Made by a program: the position numbers and the translations under genes
DNA from: Alphaproteobacteria bacterium SS10
GTDB taxonomy: Bacteria > Pseudomonadota > Alphaproteobacteria > TMED2
Length of the DNA stretch: 64,000 nt
NCBI GenBank assembly: GCA_019192455.1
Contig: JAHCML010000003.1
Span: 578,261-642,260, forward strand
Direction: 5' to 3'
Notes under the pieces: model-generated
Database searches by the model: none
The model's input: only the letters and a program-made list of their open reading frames with translations
What the model was told of the DNA's origin: nothing
Part shown: piece by piece, positions 27,729 through 36,629 of the stretch
Layout of the letters: each line of letters opens with the position of its first letter
Position numbering within the stretch: the stretch's first letter is position 1

Positions 27729-29090
27729 TCAGAGCCAATCTGGCAGGGTTTGGGCCTTGGCCAGCTCGCTGAAGTCCAGGCGCGGCCTAACAGCGTGGTG
27801 TTTACCCTCTGCGACCACAATCTCCGGCGGCAATGGGCGGGCGTTGTAGGTGGATGCCATCACACTGGCATAGGCGCCGGCGGTTAAGAACGCGACCCGA
27901 TCACCAACAGCTAGGGGCGGCATCTTGCGTGCCTGGGCAAAGGTATCGCCACTCTCACAAACCGGGCCGACGAGATCGACCGGCTCTAACGCGACGCCAG
28001 GCGCCGGTTCCTTAACCGGAATAATCTCATGCCAAGCCTCATAAAGACTGGGCCGGATCAATTCAGACATTGAGGCATCGAGAATGATGATCGTCCGGTC
28101 GGCCGCCGTTTTTACGTACAGCACCTCTGCTAGCAGCAATCCCGCAGGGCCTGCGATATAGCGGCCGGGTTCCACCGTGACATCACAACCGAGGGGCAGG
28201 GCAATATCCGCAATTGCGGCGGCCCAGCCAGCCGGTTCAATCGGGGTTTCGTCCTTGTATCGAATGCCAAGGCCGCCGCCCAAATCTAGGTGGTCGAGCT
28301 CAACGCCAGCGCTACGGATCTCGGTAACCAGATCGGCGATTTTCTTGAACGCCTGGCGGAAGGGCTCCGGATCAGTGATCTGGGAGCCGATATGGACGGC
28401 CAACCCGCCAGCCTTCAAATGAGACTGGGCGGCCAGATGGTGGTAGGCACTAATGATCTCATCGATCGGGATGCCAAACTTATCACCCTTCTTGCCGGTC
28501 GAAATCTTGGCGTGGGTGCGGGCATCCACCTCGGGATTAACACGGAGGGCAACGGTGGCCTGGCCGTCGATAGCCGCGGCACATCGCTCAATCACCGCGA
28601 TCTCTTCAACGGACTCGGCATTGATCTGACCAATGCCGAGCTGGATCGCCTCGGTAATCTCATTCGGGTGCTTGCCGACACCGGAGAAGACGATGTCTGC
28701 CGCTTTAAACCCGGCCTTGAGAGCCAGTTTGGCCTCACCAATTGAGACCACATCAGCACCAGCCCCTTTACGGGCCAAGGCCGTGAGCAGGGCGTGATTG
28801 GCATTCGCCTTCACCGCATAACAGATGCGGCGCTTGCGCGGCGGGCCATCTTGCCCGCGATCCATGGCTGCGTTTAGCGCATCAGATAGTTCGCCATAGG
28901 CACGCTCAACCGCCCGCTGGGACAGGATGTAGGCGGGGGTGCCATGTTGATCGGCAAGCTCGGCTGCTGACACACCATCAATGGTCAGCACGCCGTTTTG
29001 GTAGCCGAGCGTGCCAGCGGCATCAAAACCGGGCGCTAAGGGCTGAAAGGCGCCGTCGGTCACGGCGGCAGTGGCGTTAGGCGCGGTCAT
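27729..29090 (-). CDS. lysA: Diaminopimelate decarboxylase
   Basis: A PLP-dependent enzyme that decarboxylates meso-diaminopimelate to lysine. The 453-residue product shows the PLP lysine in ICYAVKANANHALL, HIGSQITDPEPFRQ, the glycine-rich LDLGGGLGIRY, EPGRYIAGPAG and the C-terminal active-site VCESGDTFAQ. The gene overlaps the small lipoprotein gene by four bases (ATGA), a lipoprotein-lysA pairing widely seen in proteobacteria. Confidence 0.96.
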   Translation of the reverse strand: MTAPNATAAVTDGAFQPLAPGFDAAGTLGYQNGVLTIDGVSAAELADQHGTPAYILSQRAVERAYGELSDALNAAMDRGQDGPPRKRRICYAVKANANHALLTALARKGAGADVVSIGEAKLALKAGFKAADIVFSGVGKHPNEITEAIQLGIGQINAESVEEIAVIERCAAAIDGQATVALRVNPEVDARTHAKISTGKKGDKFGIPIDEIISAYHHLAAQSHLKAGGLAVHIGSQITDPEPFRQAFKKIADLVTEIRSAGVELDHLDLGGGLGIRYKDETPIEPAGWAAAIADIALPLGCDVTVEPGRYIAGPAGLLLAEVLYVKTAADRTIIILDASMSELIRPSLYEAWHEIIPVKEPAPGVALEPVDLVGPVCESGDTFAQARKMPPLAVGDRVAFLTAGAYASVMASTYNARPLPPEIVVAEGKHHAVRPRLDFSELAKAQTLPDWL

Positions 29091-29239
29091 AAATCGTCTT
29101 CCGGTGGCGGATAGCTGTTGCGCGATACCTCGCCATCCTCACCAGCCGGGATCTCGAGTGTACCGGGCCGTTTGCCGCAGGCGGATACCGCGACGCCGAG
29201 GGCTGCGAACAGCAGCAACATGCTGGCAAAACGTTTCAT
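29087..29239 (-). CDS. Small lipoprotein upstream of lysA (LptM/YifL-like)
   Basis: A 50-residue frame found by reading the gap between argH and lysA. The N-terminus is a lipoprotein signal peptide, MKRFASMLLLFAALGVAVSA, followed directly by the lipidated Cys (lipobox VSAC), then a short polar tail ending PPPEDDL. Its TGA overlaps the lysA ATG (ATGA). LptM/YifL proteins, encoded beside lysA or dapF in many proteobacteria, are short lipoproteins that assist LptD assembly; membership here rests on size, lipobox and context only. Confidence 0.8.
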   Translation of the reverse strand: MKRFASMLLLFAALGVAVSACGKRPGTLEIPAGEDGEVSRNSYPPPEDDL

Positions 29240-29267
29240 GGTCTTCAAAATCCCTAGTGTAACTGTC

Positions 29268-30701
29268 TTAGCTGTTTAGTGACGCTTCACGCGCACGGGC
29301 CGCCGTGATGGCCTCACCTACCTTAATGGGTGAGGTGCCGCCATGGCTGGTGCGGCTTTCAACACTGGCGGTCACGGTTAAGACGCCAAAAATCTCGTCT
29401 GTGATCCCAGACTCTACGCTTTGCATATCGGCCAGCGACAGCTCTGCCAAGTCGCAACCGCGCTGCTCTGCCATGGCAACTAGCTGCCCGGTCACGTGGT
29501 GGGCGTTCCGAAACGGCATGTTCAGGCTGCGGACCAGCCAATCAGCGAGGTCAGTGGCGGTCGCAAAGCCATGCCCGGCGGCGGCGGCCATGGCATCCCG
29601 GTTGACGGTTAGATCGCCAATCATGCCAGTCATGGCGGCCAAGGCCAGGGTGATGGTGGCCTCGGCATCAAAGACCGGCTCTTTGTCTTCCTGCATATCC
29701 TTTGAATAGGCGAGTGGCAGGCCCTTCATCACGGTCAGCAAACCAACCAACGTACCGAACGTACGCCCGGTTTTACCGCGGATAAGCTCAGCGGCATCGG
29801 GGTTCCGCTTCTGCGGCATGATGGAGGAGCCGGTGGTGAACGCATCCGATAGGGTAATGAAGCCGAACTGGGGCGTACACCAAAGTACAATCTCCTCAGC
29901 CAGGCGTGACAGATGGGTCATCGCAATCGCCACCGTGGCTAGATAGTCAGCGGCGAAATCCCGGGAGGATACGGAATCTAGAGAATTTGCTGTGGGACCA
30001 GCAAAGCCCAGGGTTTGGGCGGTCATATGCCGATCAATTGGGAATGCCGTACCGGCAAGTGCGGCAGCACCCAGGGGGCATTCATTGTGACGCTTCCGTG
30101 CGGCGCGGGCGCGATCCCGATCCCGGTGGAACATCTCAACATAGGCCATCAGGTGATGGCCCAGGGTAACCGGTTGCGCCACTTGTAAATGGGTGAAACC
30201 CGGCATTGTCGTGGCGGCCTCGGCCTCCGCACGGTCGAGGAGGATGGCGATCAGGCCAGTTAGCTGCTCATCAAGGCGGTCAAAGGCATCGCGCACCCAA
30301 AGCCGGAAATCGGTGGCCACCTGATCATTGCGGGAGCGTGCGGTATGAAGGCGACCCGCCGCCGGGCCGATAATGGCGCTAAGCCGTGCCTCAATATTCA
30401 TATGAATATCTTCGAGATCCGCCCGGAACTCAAAATCACCGGCGGCGATCTCTGCTGCGATCTGGTCCAAGCCGCCCAAAATGGCGTCCCGATCCTCAGT
30501 GCTGACGATATCAGTCGCCGCTAACATGTTCACATGTGCGCGAGAACCGGCGATATCCTGTCGCGCCAACTGCTTATCGAAATTGATCGATGCGTTAATC
30601 GCCTCCATTATAGCGCTAGGACCACCGGCAAATCGGCCGCCCCACATGGTGTTACCATCGGTTTGGGCCGGTTTTGTGTCGTTGGAGGAAGGGTCAGACA
30701 T
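29268..30701 (-). CDS. argH: Argininosuccinate lyase
   Basis: Cleaves argininosuccinate to arginine and fumarate, the last step of arginine biosynthesis. The 477-residue product has the N-terminal [54 protein letters not shown] and the superfamily signature [12 protein letters not shown] with the catalytic Ser loop. Two starts are possible: ATG 30701, whose codon shares two bases with the divergent tlpA start, or ATG 30647 just before MWGGRF (459 residues). Neither has a strong ribosome binding site. Confidence 0.95.
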   Translation of the reverse strand: MSDPSSNDTKPAQTDGNTMWGGRFAGGPSAIMEAINASINFDKQLARQDIAGSRAHVNMLAATDIVSTEDRDAILGGLDQIAAEIAAGDFEFRADLEDIHMNIEARLSAIIGPAAGRLHTARSRNDQVATDFRLWVRDAFDRLDEQLTGLIAILLDRAEAEAATTMPGFTHLQVAQPVTLGHHLMAYVEMFHRDRDRARAARKRHNECPLGAAALAGTAFPIDRHMTAQTLGFAGPTANSLDSVSSRDFAADYLATVAIAMTHLSRLAEEIVLWCTPQFGFITLSDAFTTGSSIMPQKRNPDAAELIRGKTGRTFGTLVGLLTVMKGLPLAYSKDMQEDKEPVFDAEATITLALAAMTGMIGDLTVNRDAMAAAAGHGFATATDLADWLVRSLNMPFRNAHHVTGQLVAMAEQRGCDLAELSLADMQSVESGITDEIFGVLTVTASVESRTSHGGTSPIKVGEAITAARAREASLNS

Positions 30702-31359
30702 GGCTGGTACTCAAAATCGATCAATCTTTGGCCGCGCTACTTGCGGCCTGACAATGGGCGTGGCCGCTAGCTTTATCGCATTCGGGGCCGCCATGGGTAG
30801 TGCGGTTGCGGAAACGGGGCAAGCGCCAACTCAGCTTGCCGCCGCGACAGATTTGATTGAGCAGGCCCGCGCCGCCGCTGTTGGCGAGATGGAAGCCTTC
30901 CTGGTCTATGACGAGCCGATCCCGATGCCCGATGTGGCAATCGCGGATGAGGCGGGCAATCCCGTTAAGTTGAGCCAGTTTAAGGGCCGTGTGGTTTTGC
31001 TGAATGTCTGGGCCACCTGGTGCAAGCCTTGTATTGCCGAGATGCCTTCCCTTAACGCCCTGCAAGAGCGGGCAGGCGGTGCCGAATTTGATGTGCTGCC
31101 TCTCTCACTCGATAAGGGCCCGGCCGTGGTTCAGCAGTTCTATGAAGAGTTGAACCTCCATCATCTGCTGATTTTCCTGGACGCCAACGGTTCTGCCATT
31201 GGTGATTTGGACGTCTCAGGCCTGCCAACCAGCATTTTGATCGACCACCGAGGCCGCGCGGTCGGCCGGTTAACCGGTGATGCTGACTGGAATGCCGATG
31301 AGGTGATTAAGCTGGTCGGTACCTATGTCCGTGCTGCCAGACAGGACCAGGGGAGCTAG
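30700..31359 (+). CDS. TlpA-like thiol-disulfide oxidoreductase, exported
   Basis: A 219-residue periplasmic thioredoxin-fold protein with a signal peptide (cleavage likely after GSAVA, about residue 37) and the redox motif [14 protein letters not shown]. TlpA relatives keep thiols reduced, for example in cytochrome oxidase or cytochrome c assembly. The ATG at 30700 follows a strong GGAGGAAGGG ribosome binding site that lies within the first codons of argH on the opposite strand. First of three consecutive thioredoxin-fold genes; the next begins 2 bp after its stop. Confidence 0.88.
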   Translation: MAGTQNRSIFGRATCGLTMGVAASFIAFGAAMGSAVAETGQAPTQLAAATDLIEQARAAAVGEMEAFLVYDEPIPMPDVAIADEAGNPVKLSQFKGRVVLLNVWATWCKPCIAEMPSLNALQERAGGAEFDVLPLSLDKGPAVVQQFYEELNLHHLLIFLDANGSAIGDLDVSGLPTSILIDHRGRAVGRLTGDADWNADEVIKLVGTYVRAARQDQGS

Positions 31360-31361
31360 TC

Positions 31362-31985
31362 ATGATTGGCATGACACGCAGCTTCGGTCGACGTCGGCCT
31401 CGTCGCGGTTATCGCTTCCATTTCTCGCACGCGATCTTCTTCACGCTTGGCTTGATCGGCATTGGGGCGATTGCGATCGCTTTGCTACCGGTGGCGGCTG
31501 AGAACATTGAGCTGCCGATGCCCGATGGGTTGGATCAGTTCACCCTTGATTACAAAGGTCTGCCACCACCGAATGCGATTATTCAGGCAACCGATGGCAG
31601 TACCGGTCAGCTGACCAGTTTTACCGGGAAAATCCATCTAGTGAACATCTGGGCGACATGGTGCCCGCCTTGTATCGTTGAACTGCCAAGCTTAGAGCGG
31701 CTGCAGACCCATTTTCCGCGTGAACAGTTCGAGGTTGTTGCTGTTTCTGTCGATGCGGAGGGCTGGCCCGCCATCAATCGGTTCCATGAAACCCATGGTT
31801 TGAACCTGCCCGTTTATCTCGACATGTCTGGTCCGGTCTTGAGTGAGCTGGAGTATTTCAGCCTGCCCACGACGATTCTGCTTGATGAGAATGGCGTTGA
31901 GATTGGTCGCCAGCCTGGCGTTGCAATCTGGGATAGTAATCGGGCTATTCACCTGATTGAACGCGCGATTGAGGGATCGCTTTAG
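31362..31985 (+). CDS. Membrane-anchored TlpA-like thioredoxin
   Basis: A 207-residue protein: a very basic N-terminus (GRRRPRRGYR), one transmembrane anchor (about residues 24-45, AIFFTLGLIGIGAIAIALL), then a thioredoxin domain with WATWCPPCIVELPS and the cis-Pro segment SLPTTILLDENG. It is predicted to face the periplasm. It starts 2 bp after the previous TlpA-like gene, so both are probably co-translated. Confidence 0.88.
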   Translation: MIGMTRSFGRRRPRRGYRFHFSHAIFFTLGLIGIGAIAIALLPVAAENIELPMPDGLDQFTLDYKGLPPPNAIIQATDGSTGQLTSFTGKIHLVNIWATWCPPCIVELPSLERLQTHFPREQFEVVAVSVDAEGWPAINRFHETHGLNLPVYLDMSGPVLSELEYFSLPTTILLDENGVEIGRQPGVAIWDSNRAIHLIERAIEGSL

Positions 31986-32117
31986 GGCGAAAGGCAGTAT
32001 TTCCCCAAAAGTTCCCGAAAAGGGGGCTGCGTCGCGAATTAGATTTGTGCTACCCAACCGGCAATAGCTGGCGATGAGCGCCAGCTGGCTCCTTTTGCTA
32101 TGTGGGAAAGCCCAATA

Positions 32118-32756
32118 ATGAGAATGCGTACAAACCCAGGAACCCCGCCAGAGCTTCCAGAAGAGCGTGGCGCGTGGGCTGAGATACGCCGGAATTGGCT
32201 GCTGATCGTGATCTTGTTACTTGGCGCAGGCGGAGCGTTTTTCCTCCTGCAGCCAGAAGAGATTGCCATGCCTGAGGTTTCCGTTGCCTCAACCTGGCAG
32301 GCACCGGACCGTGAAGGCCCATTACGGAACATCAGCTTCTTGACCCAGAATGGTAATCAAGCCCGTATCTCTGACTTCTATGGCCGCCCGAAAGTTGTGG
32401 TTGGCTATAAGCTGGAGTGTGAGGAATGCATGCTCAGCTTGAAGTCGCTTGATGTGGTTGCTGGTGAGTTTGCTGGCCGCGTCGATTTTATTCCGCTCGC
32501 CTTCTCCACTCGCCCTGGTCCGCTGACTGAACTTATTCAGAAGACCTATAAGGAATACGGGATCACCAACCTCCGCGCCTACACCCTGTCCGAGCAGGAA
32601 GCGTTCGGGGTGTTCAACCCACTGACCCTGCCGCACAGCTATATTACAACCGCCAACAACCAGGTGGTTCGTATTCATACCGGTGAGGGCCTGTGGAACG
32701 AGCAGCGCATTTTTGATGCGCTTACCACGCTGTCTGGTGGTGAAGCTCAACAATAA
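32118..32756 (+). CDS. Thioredoxin-fold protein with a C-E-E-C motif, membrane anchored
   Basis: A 212-residue protein with an N-terminal transmembrane helix (about residues 25-45, LLIVILLLGAGGAFFLL) and a thioredoxin-like or AhpC/TSA-like domain. In place of a WCxxC redox site it has YKLECEECMLSLKS. The ATG at 32118 follows GGAAAG at good distance; an upstream ATG at 32100 is less likely. It is 132 bp after the second TlpA-like gene. Whether the C-E-E-C pair is redox-active or binds metal is open. Confidence 0.75.
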   Translation: MRMRTNPGTPPELPEERGAWAEIRRNWLLIVILLLGAGGAFFLLQPEEIAMPEVSVASTWQAPDREGPLRNISFLTQNGNQARISDFYGRPKVVVGYKLECEECMLSLKSLDVVAGEFAGRVDFIPLAFSTRPGPLTELIQKTYKEYGITNLRAYTLSEQEAFGVFNPLTLPHSYITTANNQVVRIHTGEGLWNEQRIFDALTTLSGGEAQQ

Positions 32757-32770
32757 GTCGGCGCTAGGAC

Positions 32771-33256
32771 TTAGTCCTTAGCCTGCTCTATCGCTCGATA
32801 AACTGAGCTAATCTGCAATTGCTTGCGCGGACCCTCGATCCGCCAAGCGAGCGTCCATTGCTGCGCGGATATGATGGTCAGCTGACCGATATAGAGGTCA
32901 TCACCACAGATGTGGTTGATGCTCAGCGGGTCCGTGCCCTGGGTTCTGCTATCCAAGGCGAAAAAGGCGCGGCCATCGGTAAAGAAGACCTGTATCAGGC
33001 CATCTGGACCCAGACGGATCTTGTACTCACGCCAAGCGGAGCCGGAATGGGTTCCAAAGACCAGCTCGCCTTCTTCACGCAGAAGTAGCTGCTGCCCATC
33101 CTCTTGGGTGATGCGGCAGATGCCTTTCAAGACACCATCGATGCCGGCGCGGCGATCAATGATACTGCGCTCTAAATGCCAATCCCCGGCCTGGGCTAGC
33201 GGATGCCAACCATCGGGCCGGGGATTGGTAGAAGTATTCGTCGTATTCAGCGTCAC
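32771..33256 (-). CDS. DUF6314-family protein
   Basis: A 161-residue cytoplasmic protein. The segments DGRAFFALD, INHICGDDLYIGQLTI and WTLAWRIEGPRKQLQISSVY match the DUF6314 pattern (an aromatic-rich beta-barrel-like protein) as I know it. Activity is unknown. It converges with the C-E-E-C thioredoxin gene and lies just downstream of etfA on the same strand. Confidence 0.7.
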   Translation of the reverse strand: MTLNTTNTSTNPRPDGWHPLAQAGDWHLERSIIDRRAGIDGVLKGICRITQEDGQQLLLREEGELVFGTHSGSAWREYKIRLGPDGLIQVFFTDGRAFFALDSRTQGTDPLSINHICGDDLYIGQLTIISAQQWTLAWRIEGPRKQLQISSVYRAIEQAKD

Positions 33257-33270
33257 GGTTGCTCTATGGC

Positions 33271-34212
33271 TTACAGGGCCTTGGCGAGCTCGCTATCAAG
33301 GGCTGGGAGTGCCTCAAACAGATCCGCAACCAGGCCATAATCGGCGACCTGGAAGATTGGCGCTTCCTCGTCCTTATTGATGGCGACAATGACCTTGCTG
33401 TCCTTCATCCCGGCAAGGTGCTGAATAGCGCCAGAGATGCCAACGGCGATGTAGAGGTTTGGCGCCACGACTTTACCGGTCTGACCAACCTGATAGTCAT
33501 TCGGCACATAGCCGGCATCAACCGCCGCACGGGATGCGCCAATGGCGGCACCCAGCTTGTCTGCAATCGGCTCCAGCAGGTCAAAGCTCTCGCTCGATCC
33601 CAGGCCACGACCGCCTGAGATGACAATATCGGCGGCGGTGAGTTCTGGGCGGTCACTCTCAGAAAGCTCGGAACCGACGTAGCTCGAAAGACCCGCATCA
33701 CCTTTAGAGGCAACGGCCTCAATGGCAGCACTGCCACCCTCAGCCGCTGCAGCGTCAAAGGCGGTGCCACGGACCGTGATGACTTTAATCGCATCGCTCG
33801 ATTGCACGGTTGCAATGGCGTTACCGGCATAGATTGGACGCTTAAAGGTGTCCGCACTCTCAATGCCGGAAATGTCGCTGATCTGCTGTGTGTCGAGCAG
33901 GGCGGCAACGCGAGGCATGATGTTCTTGCCGGTCGTGGTCGCGGTCATCAGCACGTGGCTGTAACCAGAGGCCAAATCGGCAATCACAGGCGCCATGTTT
34001 TCCGCCAGAGCATTTTCAAGCTCAGCGCTATCGGCATGGAGAACCTTAGCAACACCATCAACCTTGGCGGCGGCATCGGCCACGGTCTGGGTGCCAGAAC
34101 CGGCAACCAGAACATGGATGTCGCTGTCGAGGGCCTTACCGGCGGTGACGGCGTTCAGGGTGGCGGGTTTCAGTTCCCCGTCCATATGTTCAGCGATGAT
34201 GAGAACAGCCAT
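33271..34212 (-). CDS. etfA: Electron transfer flavoprotein alpha subunit
   Basis: The 313-residue FAD-binding subunit that collects electrons from acyl-CoA dehydrogenases and passes them to ETF:quinone oxidoreductase. The C-terminal FAD-binding region is complete: [20 protein letters not shown], the adjoining [20 protein letters not shown], and [18 protein letters not shown] sequence followed by [17 protein letters not shown]. Its start overlaps the etfB stop by one base. Confidence 0.96.
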   Translation of the reverse strand: MAVLIIAEHMDGELKPATLNAVTAGKALDSDIHVLVAGSGTQTVADAAAKVDGVAKVLHADSAELENALAENMAPVIADLASGYSHVLMTATTTGKNIMPRVAALLDTQQISDISGIESADTFKRPIYAGNAIATVQSSDAIKVITVRGTAFDAAAAEGGSAAIEAVASKGDAGLSSYVGSELSESDRPELTAADIVISGGRGLGSSESFDLLEPIADKLGAAIGASRAAVDAGYVPNDYQVGQTGKVVAPNLYIAVGISGAIQHLAGMKDSKVIVAINKDEEAPIFQVADYGLVADLFEALPALDSELAKAL

Positions 34213-34964
34213 TATCCGATCACCTTTGCTTCGTTCTTGAGTTTGTCGACCAGCTCTTCGATTGAGCTGACTTTACCGCCACCTTCACGCTTTGGCGGTT
34301 CTTCCACCTTCACCAGGGTGAGGCGAGGGGCGGTATCAATGCCCAGATCAGCCGGGGTCATGGTGTCCAGCGGCTTCTTCTTCGCCTTCATGATGTTTGG
34401 CAGGGACGCATAGCGCGGCTCATTCAGGCGCAGATCGGTGCTGATGATCGCCGGCAGCTTGACCTCAACGGTTTGCAGGCCGCCATCAATCTCACGGGTG
34501 ACGGTCGCTTTATCGCTGTCGAGTTCAACCTTGGAGGCGAAGGTCGCCTGACCCCAACCAAGCAGCGCGGCGAGCATCTGCCCCGTCTGGTTGCTGTCAT
34601 CATCGATGGCTTGTTTACCCAGGATGACCAGCTGTGGCTGTTCCTTATCCACGAGGGCCTTGAGCGCCTTGGCAACGGCCAGCGGCTCAAGCGTATCGTC
34701 GGTCTGTACCAGGATCCCACGATCGGCGCCCATCGCCATCGCGGTGCGGAGTGTTTCCTGGCATTGCTGAACGCCCAGGCTAACGGCGACGATCTCTTCG
34801 ACCTTGCCCGCTTCCTTCAAGCGCACGGCCTCTTCAACCGCAATCTCATCGAATGGGTTTATCGACATTTTGACATTGGCGGTTTCAACACCGCTGCCAT
34901 CAGCCTTAACCCGAATTTTGACGTTGTAATCGACGACCCGTTTGACGGGAACCAGCACCTTCAT
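34212..34964 (-). CDS. etfB: Electron transfer flavoprotein beta subunit
   Basis: The 250-residue ETF subunit, with the start [39 protein letters not shown], the AMP-site region [14 protein letters not shown] and the dehydrogenase-recognition segment [18 protein letters not shown]. An in-frame start at 35054 would add 30 unlikely residues; the ATG at 34964 gives the family N-terminus. It is the first gene of etfBA. A 14-bp palindrome at 35200-35213 lies upstream. Confidence 0.96.
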   Translation of the reverse strand: MKVLVPVKRVVDYNVKIRVKADGSGVETANVKMSINPFDEIAVEEAVRLKEAGKVEEIVAVSLGVQQCQETLRTAMAMGADRGILVQTDDTLEPLAVAKALKALVDKEQPQLVILGKQAIDDDSNQTGQMLAALLGWGQATFASKVELDSDKATVTREIDGGLQTVEVKLPAIISTDLRLNEPRYASLPNIMKAKKKPLDTMTPADLGIDTAPRLTLVKVEEPPKREGGGKVSSIEELVDKLKNEAKVIG

Positions 34965-35199
34965 CGGTGACCTCTCAATTCTTGGGTGTAATACGTGATC
35001 GTAAGAACTTGCCAATCCGCCGTGGTGGCGGTTCCTGGCAGGTGGTCTCCTCAATCCCAGGCGGCATTTGGGGCCGCTTATTGCTTATTTGGAGCGCGGT
35101 CGGGCCAGCCCAGCTGCGCAATGACGGCAGCAAACTAACACCGGTAGCAGGCAACGGCGATACCGTATTTTGGCCGCCCAACCCTGTCAATCAAGAAGT

Positions 35200-35213
35200 T
35201 TACGTATACGTAA
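35200..35213. promoter_or_regulatory. 14-bp palindromic operator upstream of etfBA
   Basis: TTACGTATACGTAA is a perfect palindrome in the gap between the HIG1 gene and etfB, 236 bp upstream of the etfB start. It shares the 10-bp core ACGTATACGT with the site at 54055-54068 upstream of the acyl-CoA dehydrogenase gene. The ACGT-NN-ACGT form resembles operators of LiuR-type MerR regulators of fatty-acid and branched-chain catabolism; the regulator itself is inference. Confidence 0.65.
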
Positions 35214-35224
35214 GATTTTGCAGC

Positions 35225-35416
35225 TTACGGAAACATAACCGCCAACGCAAAAAACAGCAGCGCTGCGCCTTGGAATAGGATGCGAAGGCGCATCAGGTTG
35301 TTGCCGTGCTTGCGGGCGAAATCGCCACCCTGGGCCATGCCGAACAGGCCAATAGCCAGGGAGACCAAGGCCCCCATCATGGCGATCAACATCAGGACAA
35401 AAAAGACTGTCTTCAT
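35225..35416 (-). CDS. HIG1-domain twin-transmembrane protein
   Basis: A 63-residue membrane protein with two hydrophobic helices (MKTVFFVLMLIAMMGALVSL and ILFQGAALLFFALAVMF) joined by a basic loop containing RKHGNNLMRLRI. This is the hypoxia-induced-gene 1 (HIG_1_N) fold; relatives in mitochondria modulate respiratory oxidases. The ATG at 35416 is preceded by GGAAG. It ends just upstream of the etf operator, so it may or may not be co-transcribed with etfBA. Confidence 0.8.
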   Translation of the reverse strand: MKTVFFVLMLIAMMGALVSLAIGLFGMAQGGDFARKHGNNLMRLRILFQGAALLFFALAVMFP

Positions 35417-35796
35417 CACATGACTTCCGTGTTTGACGTCAGTATTGGGCTCGCCGTTATCGGCGTGTAGCCGCTTAGCGGTCTGACGTCGACGTCGTTA
35501 TGCACCAAGATATGGCTGATCGGCAAACAACCAACCGTTTTGCCCGTTCAATCCCGCCCATGGTTGTCGATGTGGGGAGAGGCCAGATCGTTGACGGCAT
35601 CATGATGGGTTTTGGGTGCTCTTCAAAAAGCTATGTTGTTTCAAGGGGTTGTTTTCTTGCTCGAGCGTGGGGTGGACGGGTGTTGTGGATGGGGTTAGCC
35701 ATGCCGCTGTGATGGATTGCGACGCTGTGTCCAATCTGGGATAGAACCGGCGATGCGATGGTTCTTCATGAACAGCCAAGATCGGCAGCAACATCA
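35417..35796. promoter_or_regulatory. Intergenic region with ACGT palindromes upstream of the HIG1 gene
   Basis: About 380 bp between divergent genes, with no credible frame. Two palindromes stand out: TGACGTCA at 35434-35441 and GACGTCGACGTC at 35485-35496. Read from 35484, the second gives TGACGTCGACGTCG, which keeps the ACGT-NN-ACGT spacing of the etf and acyl-CoA dehydrogenase operators but with a CG centre. It lies 68-81 bp upstream of the HIG1 start and could be a degenerate copy. Confidence 0.4.
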
Positions 35797-36627
35797 ATGA
35801 CCACAGAACTGGCCTCTGGGTTTCAGCGGCATATCGATCGCCTAAACGATTTCAGCGCGGCTGACCGCCAGCCACTCCGTATCGGTGGTGAGGCGATTGG
35901 TTGGCTTGGGCCCCAGACCGCAGCTGCTTTGCTATCTGCTGGTTTGATCGTTGAGGGTGAGGGCTATGCCCTACCAAACCAGCAAGACGGTGACCCTGAG
36001 GCGCGAACGGTGGCACTGGCTGCAATTGCTGAACACCTGGTCGGTGAAGGCCTCATGGGCGATTTGCGTGGTGAGATTTATAAGGTCTGCCAGGCGTGGG
36101 ATGCATTGTCCCTGGCCAGTATCGATCGTCGTGCGATCCCGCATCTGGGTCTGCCCAGCTATGGCGTGCATGTGAACGGCGTGGTCCGGACAGAGCGCGG
36201 CATCGAGATGTGGATTGCCACCCGCGCCCTAGATCGTGAGGTTGAGCCAGGCAAGCTCGACAACATGATTGCTGGCGGCCAACCTGGTGACCTTAGCCTT
36301 ATGGAGAACCTGATTAAGGAAGCGGAGGAGGAGGCCGGTGTTGCAGCAAACCTGGCCAACCAGGCGCAGCAGGTGGCGACCCTAACCTACCGGCATGGTG
36401 AGGGGGCTGAGCGGGTGAAGAACGACACCATCTTTGCCTATGACCTTTGGCTGCCCGAAGACTTCGTGCCGGTGAATACCGATGGTGAGGTTCATAGCTT
36501 TGAGCGGCTGCCGGTCGAAGAGGTTGCCCAGCTAGTTCACGACACGGATCGCTTCAAACCAAACTGCAATCTGGTCATCATCGACTTTGTTCGTCGGCTA
36601 ACCCCGGAGTTAGCGACCCAATCTTGA
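35797..36627 (+). CDS. Nudix hydrolase with DUF4743 N-terminal domain
   Basis: A 276-residue protein of the type related to the C-terminal half of yeast thiamine pyrophosphokinase-like Tnr3. The N-terminal DUF4743 region includes FQRHIDRLNDF and FRIGGEAIGWLGP-type sequence (RQPLRIGGEAIGWLGP); the Nudix box is GGQPGDLSLMENLIKEAEEE followed by AGVA, with Lys in place of the usual Arg. Members may hydrolyse oxidised thiamine diphosphates; that is inference. The start is uncertain between ATG 35758 and ATG 35797; neither has a clear ribosome binding site. Confidence 0.8.
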   Translation: MTTELASGFQRHIDRLNDFSAADRQPLRIGGEAIGWLGPQTAAALLSAGLIVEGEGYALPNQQDGDPEARTVALAAIAEHLVGEGLMGDLRGEIYKVCQAWDALSLASIDRRAIPHLGLPSYGVHVNGVVRTERGIEMWIATRALDREVEPGKLDNMIAGGQPGDLSLMENLIKEAEEEAGVAANLANQAQQVATLTYRHGEGAERVKNDTIFAYDLWLPEDFVPVNTDGEVHSFERLPVEEVAQLVHDTDRFKPNCNLVIIDFVRRLTPELATQS

Positions 36628-36629
36628 GC

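Noticed and set aside
35600..35797. 65-codon minus-strand frame between the HIG1 and Nudix genes
   Set aside because: No ribosome binding site, no recognisable composition; it lies in divergent promoter DNA.
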